Shown here: positions 7,989-16,600 of the stretch, in pieces
Numbering within the stretch: position 1 is the stretch's first letter
How the letters are laid out: the number at the start of each line of letters is the position of its first letter
Source: JADKIH01 sp031417555
GTDB taxonomy: Bacteria; Bacteroidota; Bacteroidia; AKYH767-A; 2013-40CM-41-45
NCBI GenBank assembly: GCA_031417555.1
Contig: JANOVV010000037.1
Coordinates: 16,054-80,053 of the forward strand
Length of the DNA: 64,000 nucleotides
Direction of reading: 5' to 3'
Notes under the pieces: model-generated
What the model was told of the DNA's origin: nothing
The model's input: the letters and a program-made list of their open reading frames with translations, nothing else
The model's database searches: none
Made by a program: the position numbers and the translations under genes

Positions 7989-9053
7989 ATGGAACTGAAA
8001 ACAAATTTTGAATTTGATAAATACAGTATAGGAGTTGAGGATATTAAAATCGAAGCTGAACAACTTATAAAGCAAGGCAACGAAGCCAAAGAAAGTAAAG
8101 GACTATTCACTGTAAAACCAGCAAGCTGTTGGATTGAGCAAGCCAAAACCCGACCTATTCCGCAAATGCTTTTTGGTGAATTTTGGTTTGAGGGTGAACT
8201 ATGTATTTTGTTTGCCGATACAAATTTAGGTAAGTCAATTTTAGCCGTACAAATAGGTAACAGTATAAGCAAGGGCGAACAGATACGGGGCTTTAAATTG
8301 GAATCACCAAAGCAACCGATTTTATATTTTGATTTTGAGTTAAGCGACAAACAGTTTGAAAACAGATATTCAATAAAGTTTGAACAACATTACAATTTTG
8401 ATAACAACTTTATAAGGATTGAAATAAACCCCGATGCCACCATACCCAAAGACCAAACATTTGAGGATTACCTCAACTATTCATTGGAGCGAAGTATTTC
8501 TGAAACAGGGGCAAAGGTTTTAATTATTGATAACCTTACTTATTTAAAAAATGAAACTGAAAAGGCTAAAGATGCTTTGCCATTAATGAAACATTTGAAA
8601 GCATTAAAAAACAAATACGGACTTTCAATTTTAGCACTTGCACACACACCAAAAAGGGATTTATCAAAAGCAATTACCCGAAATGATTTACAGGGCAGTA
8701 AGATGCTAATAAACTTTTGTGATAGTTCCTTTTCAATAGGTGAAAGCCACAGCGACAAAAATTTACGATATCTAAAACAAATTAAGCAACGGAATACCGA
8801 ACAAATTTACGATGCTGAAAATGTTTGTGTTTGTCAAATTGATAAGCCCCTTAATTTCTTACTGTTTGAGTTTGTGAATTTCGGTAAGGAATGGGAACAC
8901 TTGAAACAACATACCGAAAAGGACAAAGAAAACCTAAACGAAAAGGTAATCGATTTGAAACAGCAAGGGCGAAGCCTTCGGGAAATAGGGACTGAACTGG
9001 GTATTTCACACATGAAAGTAAGTAGAATTTTAAAAGACTGTAACACCCTGTAA
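7989..9053 (+). CDS. RepA-like AAA ATPase (AAA_25 family)
   Basis: 354 residues. A Walker A-type loop ADTNLGKS is near residue 80 and Walker B KVLIIDNLTYL near residue 180, with SILALAHTPKR after it, which fits the hexameric RepA/AAA_25 helicase-like ATPases of plasmids and integrative elements. The C-terminal 50 residues (LREIGTELGISHMKVSRIL) are a helix-turn-helix, so the protein may bind its own origin or operator. A striking TGTWACA array overlaps its 3' end. Together with the primase-like gene next to it, it probably drives replication of the excised element. Confidence 0.85.
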   Translation: MELKTNFEFDKYSIGVEDIKIEAEQLIKQGNEAKESKGLFTVKPASCWIEQAKTRPIPQMLFGEFWFEGELCILFADTNLGKSILAVQIGNSISKGEQIRGFKLESPKQPILYFDFELSDKQFENRYSIKFEQHYNFDNNFIRIEINPDATIPKDQTFEDYLNYSLERSISETGAKVLIIDNLTYLKNETEKAKDALPLMKHLKALKNKYGLSILALAHTPKRDLSKAITRNDLQGSKMLINFCDSSFSIGESHSDKNLRYLKQIKQRNTEQIYDAENVCVCQIDKPLNFLLFEFVNFGKEWEHLKQHTEKDKENLNEKVIDLKQQGRSLREIGTELGISHMKVSRILKDCNTL

Positions 9054-9092
9054 CAGGTGTAACACTCTGTTACAAGTGTTACACCTGTTACA
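9039..9092. repeat. six TGTWACA heptamers in a dyad array (candidate origin or operator)
   Basis: Three copies of TGTAACA start at 9039, 9049 and 9058, and three copies of its reverse complement TGTTACA start at 9068, 9077 and 9086. The spacing is 9-10 bp, about one per helical turn. Positions 9049-9064 and 9077-9092 form a perfect 16-bp inverted repeat. The array begins inside the last codons of the ATPase gene and ends 15 bp before the primase start. Iteron-type origin and regulatory operator are both possible. Confidence 0.8.
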
Positions 9093-9107
9093 CTAATAAA
9101 GTAAATA

Positions 9108-10343
9108 ATGAGTGAACACCGATACATATTAGAACCATACAAGGGAATGAACACCCGTTACCGTTGCCCAGCCCCTAATTGTGGTAAGGGTAAAACCTTT
9201 TCGCTTTACATTGATACGGAAACAGGCGAACACATACACCCCACCGTTGGCAGGTGCAACCGTGAAAGTAATTGCGGTTACCATTACACCCCGAAACAAT
9301 ATTTTCAGGATAACAATGTTTCACTTGATACATACCAGCCGAAAGGGTACAGCAAACCCAAAGCCGATATTCAGCAAAAGCCTTTTTCATTTATTCCCGT
9401 TGAGATATTTAAAGCCAGCCTGAACCCCGCAGCTTTTGAAGCGAACCACTTTGTACAGTTCCTTATTGATCTGTTCGGGGTGGAGGTTTCCAGTCAGTTA
9501 ATAAGCCGGTATTTCATTGCCACCTCAAAACATTGGAACGGTGCAACGGTATTTTGGCAAATAGATACACAGGGCAAAATAAGAACGGGTAAAATAATGC
9601 TTTACAACCCCACCACAGGAAAAAGACTAAAGAACCTTGAACTACCTGTTTACTGGGTACACAAAGCAATTAGCCAACCTGAATTTGAGTTAAGGCAATG
9701 TTTGTTTGGTGAACACTTACTAATTGAAAAAGATAAGGACGGGAAACTAATACCAATTGAAAAGAGAAAACCCGTTGCCATAGTTGAAAGCGAAAAAACG
9801 GCTGTGATTGCCAGCGTTTATTTGCCGCAGTTTATTTGGGTTGCCGTTGGTAGCCTTACCAACCTAAACGCTGAAAAGTGCGGCATACTAAAGGGGCGAA
9901 CTGTTACACTATTTCCCGACCTGAACGGGTTTGAGAAATGGAGTAACAAAGCAAAAGAACTTACACACCTTGCCATCTTTACCGTTTCCGATTTACTGGA
10001 ACGTAAAGCCACCGAAGCCGAAAAGAAACAAGGGTTTGACCTTGCCGACTATTTAATAAAATTTGATTTTAAAGAATTTATTTTACCTCCACCGGAACAA
10101 ATACCAACAATTCAGCCAAAGACAGAAAGCTGGGTACAGGAAATTACTGAACTTGAAAAATACTTTAACACTGCAACTTTGCAAGCTTTACCTGTGAAAC
10201 TGAACCAATGCATTACGATAACAAACATTCCTTTGTTTATTCAATCACACATAACAACCGTGAAAGCGAACAATGGGAAACAAACATTCTTGCCATACCT
10301 CAACCGATTACAGGAACTTAAAAAATACTTAATCAAACTTTAA
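9108..10343 (+). CDS. primase-like protein with zinc-finger N-terminus (DUF6371-like)
   Basis: 411 residues. The N-terminus has a CxxCGKG...CNRESNCGYH zinc-binding pattern like the CHC2-type finger of DNA primases. The middle part (VAIVESEKTAVIAS ... GSLTNLNAEK ... VTLFPDLNG) matches the layout of a TOPRIM-type domain: Glu in VESEKTA and Asp in FPDLN are the likely metal ligands. Such proteins lie next to RepA-like ATPases in Bacteroidota elements. It should make primers for element replication; this is inferred from domain order. Confidence 0.8.
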   Translation: MSEHRYILEPYKGMNTRYRCPAPNCGKGKTFSLYIDTETGEHIHPTVGRCNRESNCGYHYTPKQYFQDNNVSLDTYQPKGYSKPKADIQQKPFSFIPVEIFKASLNPAAFEANHFVQFLIDLFGVEVSSQLISRYFIATSKHWNGATVFWQIDTQGKIRTGKIMLYNPTTGKRLKNLELPVYWVHKAISQPEFELRQCLFGEHLLIEKDKDGKLIPIEKRKPVAIVESEKTAVIASVYLPQFIWVAVGSLTNLNAEKCGILKGRTVTLFPDLNGFEKWSNKAKELTHLAIFTVSDLLERKATEAEKKQGFDLADYLIKFDFKEFILPPPEQIPTIQPKTESWVQEITELEKYFNTATLQALPVKLNQCITITNIPLFIQSHITTVKANNGKQTFLPYLNRLQELKKYLIKL

Positions 10344-10349
10344 ATTGAA

Positions 10350-11069
10350 ATGAAAGTAAAAAAAAAGAGTTTACAAAAGTTTACAGAATCGGAAAATAAA
10401 ATTAAAGCAGTTCTTAAACTTAAAAAAATAACATGGGAAGACTTAAAACCTCTAACAAAAAAAGAATTAAATTTATTAAGCGAGGTTTTAAAACCACTTG
10501 TTAATAATTCAAAAGGAGTTGAAAGAGATAAACTTTTTAAAAAAATAGATGCCGTAACAAACGAAGAAACCAAAAATGAAACATGGGAACACAACCATAT
10601 TAAAATTACATGGGCAATTTCTACACTAATGCAAGAACTAAATAGGATGCCTTCAAAACGCGAACTGGCGGATAAGACTGGGTTAAGCAGGCAAACAATA
10701 AATAAACATTTAAAAGAATACCATACACACCCACTTTATGAAGGACAAATAGAGCAGTTTAAATTTATGAGATCAAATGTATTATCAAGGGTTTATTTTT
10801 TTGCTTTACAAGGGGACATGAAAGCCGCAAAACTTTATTTTGATATATTAGGAACAAATACACTATTAGTAAATAATACTTCTATTCAAAATCAAAATAA
10901 TTTCATACAGATTAATAATACATTAATCAATCAAGAAAATATTAAGTTGCTCAATCCAGAACAATTAAATTCAATTGAAGATATATTGAAAACTACAATA
11001 TCCTCGAATAGATTACAGAATGAAATATTGCAAAATACTACTGAAATAAGCCACCATAGCAGTAGATAA
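10350..11069 (+). CDS. HTH protein resembling phage small-terminase-type regulators
   Basis: 239 residues. A helix-turn-helix is clear near residues 95-125 (RMPSKRELADKTGLSRQTINKHLKEY). The segment VYFFALQGDMKAAKLYFDILG resembles the insertion domain of phBC6A51-type phage proteins and small terminase subunits. The N-terminus is Lys-rich and the C-terminus Asn/Gln-rich. It starts 6 bp after the primase gene, so it is co-transcribed. A DNA-binding role in the element is likely; packaging is not supported by any neighbour. Confidence 0.7.
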   Translation: MKVKKKSLQKFTESENKIKAVLKLKKITWEDLKPLTKKELNLLSEVLKPLVNNSKGVERDKLFKKIDAVTNEETKNETWEHNHIKITWAISTLMQELNRMPSKRELADKTGLSRQTINKHLKEYHTHPLYEGQIEQFKFMRSNVLSRVYFFALQGDMKAAKLYFDILGTNTLLVNNTSIQNQNNFIQINNTLINQENIKLLNPEQLNSIEDILKTTISSNRLQNEILQNTTEISHHSSR

Positions 11070-11143
11070 TATCTATTTAGTTTTGATTATCACTTTTTTT
11101 TAATAAATTGCATTAACTCAAAGCAAGTATAAATGTTTTTATT

Positions 11144-12067
11144 ATGAAAAAACTACTACTCTTTTTATATTTTATTTTCCATTTATCAATTATAGATGCA
11201 CAGCCTCCTCAGGCAATTTCATACCAAGCTGTTGCCCGAAACAATAAAGGAGATTTAATAAATAATAAAAATATTTCTTTGCGCTTTAGTATACATGATT
11301 CTTCTGCAATAGGAACAACTGTTTACAGTGAAACACATATTGCAACTACAAATACTTTAGGGTTATTCAATTTAAATATTGGTCAAGGAGCAGCTATAAC
11401 AGGAAATTTCAGTTTGATAAATTGGGGTAATGGTTCAAAGTTCATACAAGTTGAAGTGTACGATAGTATTGAAAGCATTTTTATTGATATGGGAACACAA
11501 CAAATGCTAAGTGTTCCTTATGCTTTGTATGCTGGAAGATCATCTGATTCATATTCTCATTACATAGGTGAATTATTTGGTGGTGGAGTTATTTTTTATC
11601 TTTATAAGATCGCAGGCGTTGAACATGGGTTAATTGTTGGTTTAACAGATTTAGGTGATTTTATACAAGCAACAACAAAACCTTATAGTAATATTTCTAA
11701 TATAGAAATTGGAATTACAGCACAAAGTCATTGGGATGGATTTAATAATTCATTGGCCATTGTTTCACAGGCCGGGCATTTAAATAGTGCTGCACAAATT
11801 TGTCTAAATTATTCTTATACTGATAATATGGGAACTTATAATGATTGGTATTTACCAGCAATAGATGAAATGGAGTTATTAAATTTACAGACATATATTA
11901 TTAATAAATATAATCCATCAGCAAGTTTATCATATTTTTCGTATTGGAGCTCTACCGAATACCTCTTTGGAGGCACTCAGGCTTATACGATTTCTTTTTC
12001 AACTGGAAACTCGGTTTTAGTGAATAAAACTTCTCAGGGGGGCATCCGACCAATTCGAGCTTTTTGA
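11144..12067 (+). CDS. secreted protein with DUF1566-type C-terminal domain, cargo gene
   Basis: 307 residues with a signal peptide (MKKLLLFLYFIFHLSIIDA, cleavage about residue 19). Residues 20-130 form a beta-sandwich-like domain (ISYQAVARNNKGDLINN ... VPYALYA) seen at the start of many Bacteroidota surface proteins. The C-terminal part (NDWYLPAIDEMELLN ... YWSSTEY ... RPIRAF) is typical of DUF1566/Lcl C-terminal domains, which belong to the FGly/C-type-lectin-like fold group. It is the only exported product of the element and probably acts at the cell surface. Its AT-rich codon use resembles 6536-7348. Confidence 0.8.
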   Translation: MKKLLLFLYFIFHLSIIDAQPPQAISYQAVARNNKGDLINNKNISLRFSIHDSSAIGTTVYSETHIATTNTLGLFNLNIGQGAAITGNFSLINWGNGSKFIQVEVYDSIESIFIDMGTQQMLSVPYALYAGRSSDSYSHYIGELFGGGVIFYLYKIAGVEHGLIVGLTDLGDFIQATTKPYSNISNIEIGITAQSHWDGFNNSLAIVSQAGHLNSAAQICLNYSYTDNMGTYNDWYLPAIDEMELLNLQTYIINKYNPSASLSYFSYWSSTEYLFGGTQAYTISFSTGNSVLVNKTSQGGIRPIRAF

Positions 12068-12126
12068 ATTATTTTTTAATATAAGCGGTTGCCTCCTCCT
12101 GTTTTCAATGTTTACTTTGCGGAGGT

Positions 12127-12261
12127 ATGAATAAGAAAAGAACAACCCAAGAAAAAGCAAGGGATAAAAAAGCCCGTGCGCTCCTCAGCTACCTTATAGC
12201 TGTTTATGGGATTAAAAGTATTGAACGACTTAAAAGAGAGTATTACCAAAACATCAACTAA
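12127..12261 (+). CDS. 44-residue basic protein at the right end of the element
   Basis: ATG directly after GGAGGT; 44 residues, very rich in Lys and Arg (MNKKRTTQEKARDKKARALL ... IERLKREYYQNIN). The GGAGG is only 1 nt from the ATG, which is too close for an ideal ribosome binding site. The composition and the amphipathic helix suggest a nucleic-acid-binding peptide. It lies just before the 21-bp repeat and the attachment core. Confidence 0.45.
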   Translation: MNKKRTTQEKARDKKARALLSYLIAVYGIKSIERLKREYYQNIN

Positions 12262-12283
12262 TTAATGTTATAGACAGGGGCTA

Positions 12284-12304
12284 TATGCAAATTGTATGCA
12301 AATG
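12284..12304 (+). repeat. 21-bp direct repeat, right copy (candidate integrase arm site)
   Basis: Identical to 5179-5199 and in the same orientation, 46 bp inside the right attachment core. After both copies there is an A-rich AAAAA(G)GC tail, so similarity extends a few bases further. Confidence 0.6.
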
Positions 12305-12349
12305 AAAAAGGCTTACAAAGCCAAAACCCTGCAAGCCTTTGATAATGAA

Positions 12350-12397
12350 GTGGGAACAACAGGGTTCGAACCTGTGACCCTCTGCTTGTAAGGCAGA
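12350..12397 (-). repeat. attachment site at the intact tRNA-Val end
   Basis: 48-bp exact partner of 5014-5061, inside the complete tRNA-Val. The element is bounded by these two cores, giving a length near 7.34 kb. Confidence 0.9.
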
Positions 12398-12425
12398 TGC
12401 TCTGAACCAGCTGAGCTATGCTCCC
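12351..12425 (-). tRNA. tRNA-Val(UAC)
   Basis: A 75-nt cloverleaf: acceptor GGGAGCA paired with TGTTCCC (one G-U), D-arm GCTC...GAGC, anticodon arm TCTGC-CTTACAA-GCAGA with anticodon UAC, T-arm with GGTTCGAAC. CCA is not encoded. Its 3' half is supplied by the integrated element. Two broken relatives lie directly upstream. Confidence 0.95.
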
Positions 12426-12440
12426 TTTTATTTTCTTTTC

Positions 12441-12503
12441 TCAAACTGTGATCCTCCCGCGTGAAAAACGCGGGATGCTCTGAACCAGCTGAGCTATGCT
12501 CCC
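12441..12503 (-). pseudogene. tRNA-Val 5'-half copy with palindrome in place of the anticodon arm
   Basis: From 12503 leftward the sequence equals the first 29 nt of tRNA-Val (acceptor 5' strand and D-arm). The anticodon arm is replaced by CCCGCGT-TTTTC-ACGCGGG (12456-12474, 7-bp stem). What follows (AGGATCACAGTTTGAG) is a decayed version of the variable loop and T-arm, without acceptor 3' strand. It cannot make a tRNA. Confidence 0.85.
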
Positions 12504-12518
12504 ATTTTTTCTTTTTTC

Positions 12519-12557
12519 AACCTTTGACCCTCCCGCATGAAAAACGCGGGACTCCTC
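12519..12557 (-). pseudogene. second tRNA-Val-derived palindrome fragment
   Basis: A second copy of the palindrome (CCCGCGT-TTTTC-ATGCGGG, 12532-12550, one mismatch) followed by AGGGTCAAAGGTTGA, again a decayed tRNA-Val T-arm, and by the same A/G-rich spacer as the first copy. The tRNA 5' half is lost here except for a possible GAGGAG remnant. Confidence 0.7.
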
Positions 12558-12614
12558 TTTTTTAAGGAGCGCAAAGATAACTGATTTTTATAAGCAACAA
12601 AATATCATTTAAAA

Positions 12615-13268
12615 TTATAATTGTTTACTCAAACCTAAATCACCCTTTTCAGCTGCCTTTTTTAATTTCTTATTAGCGAAAATTGCAACGTCTACTCTTC
12701 TGTTTTGTTGTTTTCCTTCTGAAGTAGAATTATCGTTAATAGGTTGTGTTTCTCCATAGCCATTCGTTGATATTCTGATACCTGCGACCCCATACGATTT
12801 CAGGAACCTCGAAACTGAAGAAGCACGCTCTTCAGATAATGTCTGGTTATGGACAGATGAACCTGTATTATCAGTATGTCCTTCGACTAATATGTTAGTA
12901 TCATTATATTTTTGCAATATCTTTGACAAATCGCTAAGATTTTCTTTGCTTGCTTCATTTAGCTGATTGGAATCCGTAGAAAAAAGTATTCCTGAGTCAA
13001 ACTTTATTTTAATTCCTTCCCCGACTCGTTCCACCTTAGAATTCTTTAAATCTCTTTGAAGTTCCTCTGCTTGTTTATCCATATAATTACCAATTAGTGC
13101 ACCGGTAGCCCCGCCAACGGCAGCTCCGATAATGGCTCCAACAATTGTATTATTACTTTTGTTGCCTACTGCTGCCCCTATCCCAGCGCCTGCACCTGCG
13201 CCGATAGCACCACCACGTTGAGCACGATTCCAATTACATGATGTAATAATTAAAAGTAAGTTAATCAA
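12615..13268 (-). CDS. OmpA-family lipoprotein with glycine-zipper segment
   Basis: 217 residues from a TTG start. A lipobox (LIITSC) comes after an unusually short signal of about 11 residues. Then a Gly-rich zipper (GAGAGAGIGAAVG ... GAIIGAAVGGATGALIG), and from residue 90 an OmpA C-terminal domain with VEGHTDNTGS and NRRVDVAI, which binds peptidoglycan in the periplasm (YiaD/Pal type). Upstream, an ATG at 13307 begins a good signal peptide (MKTKHLNISI) in another frame, stopped by TAA. A small indel may therefore have split the signal sequence. Confidence 0.8.
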   Translation of the reverse strand: MINLLLIITSCNWNRAQRGGAIGAGAGAGIGAAVGNKSNNTIVGAIIGAAVGGATGALIGNYMDKQAEELQRDLKNSKVERVGEGIKIKFDSGILFSTDSNQLNEASKENLSDLSKILQKYNDTNILVEGHTDNTGSSVHNQTLSEERASSVSRFLKSYGVAGIRISTNGYGETQPINDNSTSEGKQQNRRVDVAIFANKKLKKAAEKGDLGLSKQL

Positions 13269-13430
13269 AATGATTTATATTGAAATATTTAAATGCTTTG
13301 TTTTCATTTAAATGCTATTCAAATTTCTTTAAAGATAATAAAATTACTTGCAACTTAGTCTTAATATTATTTAACTTCATTTATTAATAAAAATAAATTT
13401 ATTTTATTCTTTATCCAATTTATACCACAT

Positions 13431-13649
13431 CCCTTTTTTCAAGAAACGGTAATACAAACCTAAAACACCCCTCATCTTCACCAATAAATTCAAGAGGAGA
13501 AATTCCTTTGCGAATAAATTAATTTTCCAGTATAAGAAATACAGTCGTTGTGCAGGTAAAATCGGCGGCACATGCCATGGTTGTTGTTTTCGATTTACGA
13601 TCTAATTGATCGTGCAGTTCTGTATTTTGATTTTTATGGTTACCTCAAT
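13431..13649 (-). pseudogene. decayed 3' fragment of a saccharopine-dehydrogenase-like gene
   Basis: The minus strand translates to ELHDQLDRKSKTTTMA, then FTCTT...LILEN, a stop codon, FIRKGISPLEFIGEDEGC and CFRFVLPFLEKRDVV. This aligns end to end with residues 310-375 of the intact protein at 19506-20648 (NLHDKFDRETKTTSMA, LVLENKFIRKGIS, FIRKGISPPEYIGEDEEC). The DNA also matches well. The 5' two thirds are absent and an internal stop is present, so it is a remnant of a duplicated paralogue. It ends 7 bp from the stop of the metalloprotease gene. Confidence 0.9.
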
Positions 13650-13655
13650 AAACTA

Positions 13656-16600
13656 TTATTCTGCAAAATCAAAGATAGTATTTAGCCCCAGTGTTACGGG
13701 CAGCTTGCTCCAGGTTGCGATGGAATTGCGATGGTGAATTGCAATATAGTAAGTGCCTCCAAATACAGCATAAGGAAAATGTGCGATGGCTGATCCATCA
13801 ATGTGCAGCAATACAGCTATGCTTTGGACAACCACTGAAGGATCAAACTGATCATGCAACTCTACAATTATTGAGTCGCTTGCTGTTGGATCGCTGTTTA
13901 GTCCCAGGTTATATAAAGTGGCCGTCATCGTATGACCCGATACATATAATCCTTGCAGTAGAACAACAAGGCGGAGTATCATACACGAATCAGTAGTTAC
14001 TGTAGCGGCAGTTCTGCCTGTGCTTACACAGGCTGCAGCGCTCACTGCTTCTGCATAGTAATCAACGGTTCCCAAGGCAGAAGAGCTGAATGGAATATCT
14101 GCACCACTTAATGAATTACCGATGATTGTTCCATCAATTGCAACAGTGTACCAGTTGATGGTATTTGCAATAGGAGCACTCAAGTTGGAAAACACTGTTG
14201 TGCCTGCACCCCACAATCCATCGGAGGTAAACATGCATAGTGAAAAAGTTTCTCCTCCAGCAATCGGAATGACACACGTTCCGCTTTGTATGTTGGCACC
14301 TCCCGTATTGAAACCGGGAAGTAGTGTGGTTACGCCATTTATTATTAATTGTGGATAATCATAAATTGCTCCGTCCGTTGTGGAATAATTCCAGGTAAAT
14401 TTAATTACACCACTTAAAGAAATTATTCCTCTTTTGAAAAATGTACTACCCGCTTCACTGCTATTTCCTGATGTAATGGAAACCGATGAAGGTGCGTCAC
14501 TGGTATTAATAATTCCTCCCGGACCAATAACAGGAGTCCAGTTTGATACATCATAAAATCCCGTGAAACCGAATTCATCACCTGTTGCTGTTGCATTCAG
14601 ATTGCTGCTTTCACCAATGCAAATGGATGAAGGAGTCGCAGTGACCAACTGTGGTGCTGCTGGAGCGGGGTTTACCGTTACTGTTACACTGCCACAACCA
14701 GCCGACCAGCAATTGACTGCACTGTTGTAAGACCTGATATAATAAGTACCTGATGCTGTTGCTCCATACTTTGGACCAAAACCTAATTCAGTACTTGTGC
14801 CGCACGATGTTCCCTGCCAATACCATGTTTGCCCGGAAGATGGAATGCCTGCACGTGTAATGGTTACATTTTCACATTTTGGAGAATTGCTGACAGGATC
14901 AGGGGGATCGGTGCATATTCCGCAGTTGATATAAAATGTATGTGTGCCGGTTACATTGTCCTCATCATCCAGCAAAATATAATATGTGGTTCCTGCAATC
15001 CAATTCATGGCACCGTATTGACCGGGATAATAAACATCAGCAATACAATTCCATATGCCGGCTGTACAGGAAGATCTCCATTGATAATCGGTATAACCGC
15101 TTGCCGATGTTACCTGTATGCTATAAGTGCCTGTTGTAGGTGCTACATAGCTATAAATTTTTTCTATTCCCACTGTTAGAAATCCGCAACCATTGCTTGT
15201 GACTGCATTCCATATACCACCGCTGCCGCCGGTATAGGTTTGTGAATTTGCAGTACCGCAACCCGTAATTGATGTTACATTTAAACAGGGATCAACAGGA
15301 GGACAATTTATATAAAAGCTATGATAGCCTGTTAACTGATTAACTCCATCAAGTAGTATGTAATAAGTAGTACCCGCCGTCCAGGCCATAGAGCCGTATT
15401 GTCCAGGAGATACGACTAAGGCGCCACAAGTCCATCCTGGTAATGAGCAGGAGGAAGATTTCCATTGATAACTAACTAAAATACCTGAAGAAGCAATTGT
15501 CTGAAAGCTGTATGTACCGGTGACAGGTGCAATGAAGCTATAAATCTTTTCAATTCCGTTTCCACCCCACCCACAAGAATTAACAGCAGCAGTATACCAT
15601 TTACTGCTAAGCCCGCCTGTATACGTTTGAGTATAACCTGAGCCACAACCCCCAATAGCTGTAATGTTTGCACATGGATCCGGGCCATTAATATAAAACC
15701 TGTGATTACTGTTGACATTGTCCTCATCATCAAGTAGTATATAATAAGTCGTTCCGGCAGTCCATGCAAAGTTTCCATACTGCCCGGAAGTGTTCGTCCT
15801 TGCAATGCAGCTCCATCCTGTTTCAGAACAGGAAGAAGATTTTAATTGATAATCTACCCATCCACTGGCAGAGGTTACCTGCAGACTATAGTTCCCTGTG
15901 ATGGGTGCCACGAACCTATATATATTTTCTCTTCCCGGTGCAGGTACCCCGCAGGAATTGTTGCTACTTGTATTCCATTCGCCAATACCACCACCGATGT
16001 ACGATTTTTCATAAAAGGAGCCATAGCCTTCGATGTCAGTTATATTTACACCTGCACAGGGCTGTGGACAATCAATATAAAAAGTATGTGTGCCTGCTGT
16101 ATTATCTTCATCATCCAGCAAAATATAATAAGTTATCCCTGCTGTCCACGATAAAGCACCCCACTGACCGGTTGAAGAAAGATCCTGGATGCAGTTCCAT
16201 CCTGCAGGAGAGCAGGAAGAAGCCTGCCACTGGTAATCAACCCAGCCGTTTGCTACTGTAACGCGGATACGATAAATGCCGGTGAGCGGTGCAATAAAAC
16301 TATATATATGTTCTTTTCCCGGCGAAGGAAGGCCGCAGACATTGACCGTGCTTGTGTTCCATACACCGCTTTGACCGCCGCTGAAGGTTTGTGGATACGC
16401 TGCGCCACAGCCACCGATTGTTGTTATCTCTGAGCAAGGGTTAAAAGGCGGACAGTTTATATAAAAAGTATGGGTGCCTGCAATTGCATCTTCATCATCC
16501 AGCAATATATAATAAGTTACTCCTGCAGTCCAGGTCATGCTACCATATTGGCCCGGGGAAGAAATATCGGAAATGCAGGACCATCCATTGACAGAACAAG

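Noticed and set aside
9175..9423. Overlapping ORFs on both strands at the start of the primase-like gene
   Set aside because: They are out of frame with the zinc-finger protein and have no domain.
10350..11069. Calling the HTH protein a terminase small subunit and the element a prophage
   Set aside because: There is no large terminase, portal, capsid or lysis gene; the similarity is limited to the helix pattern.
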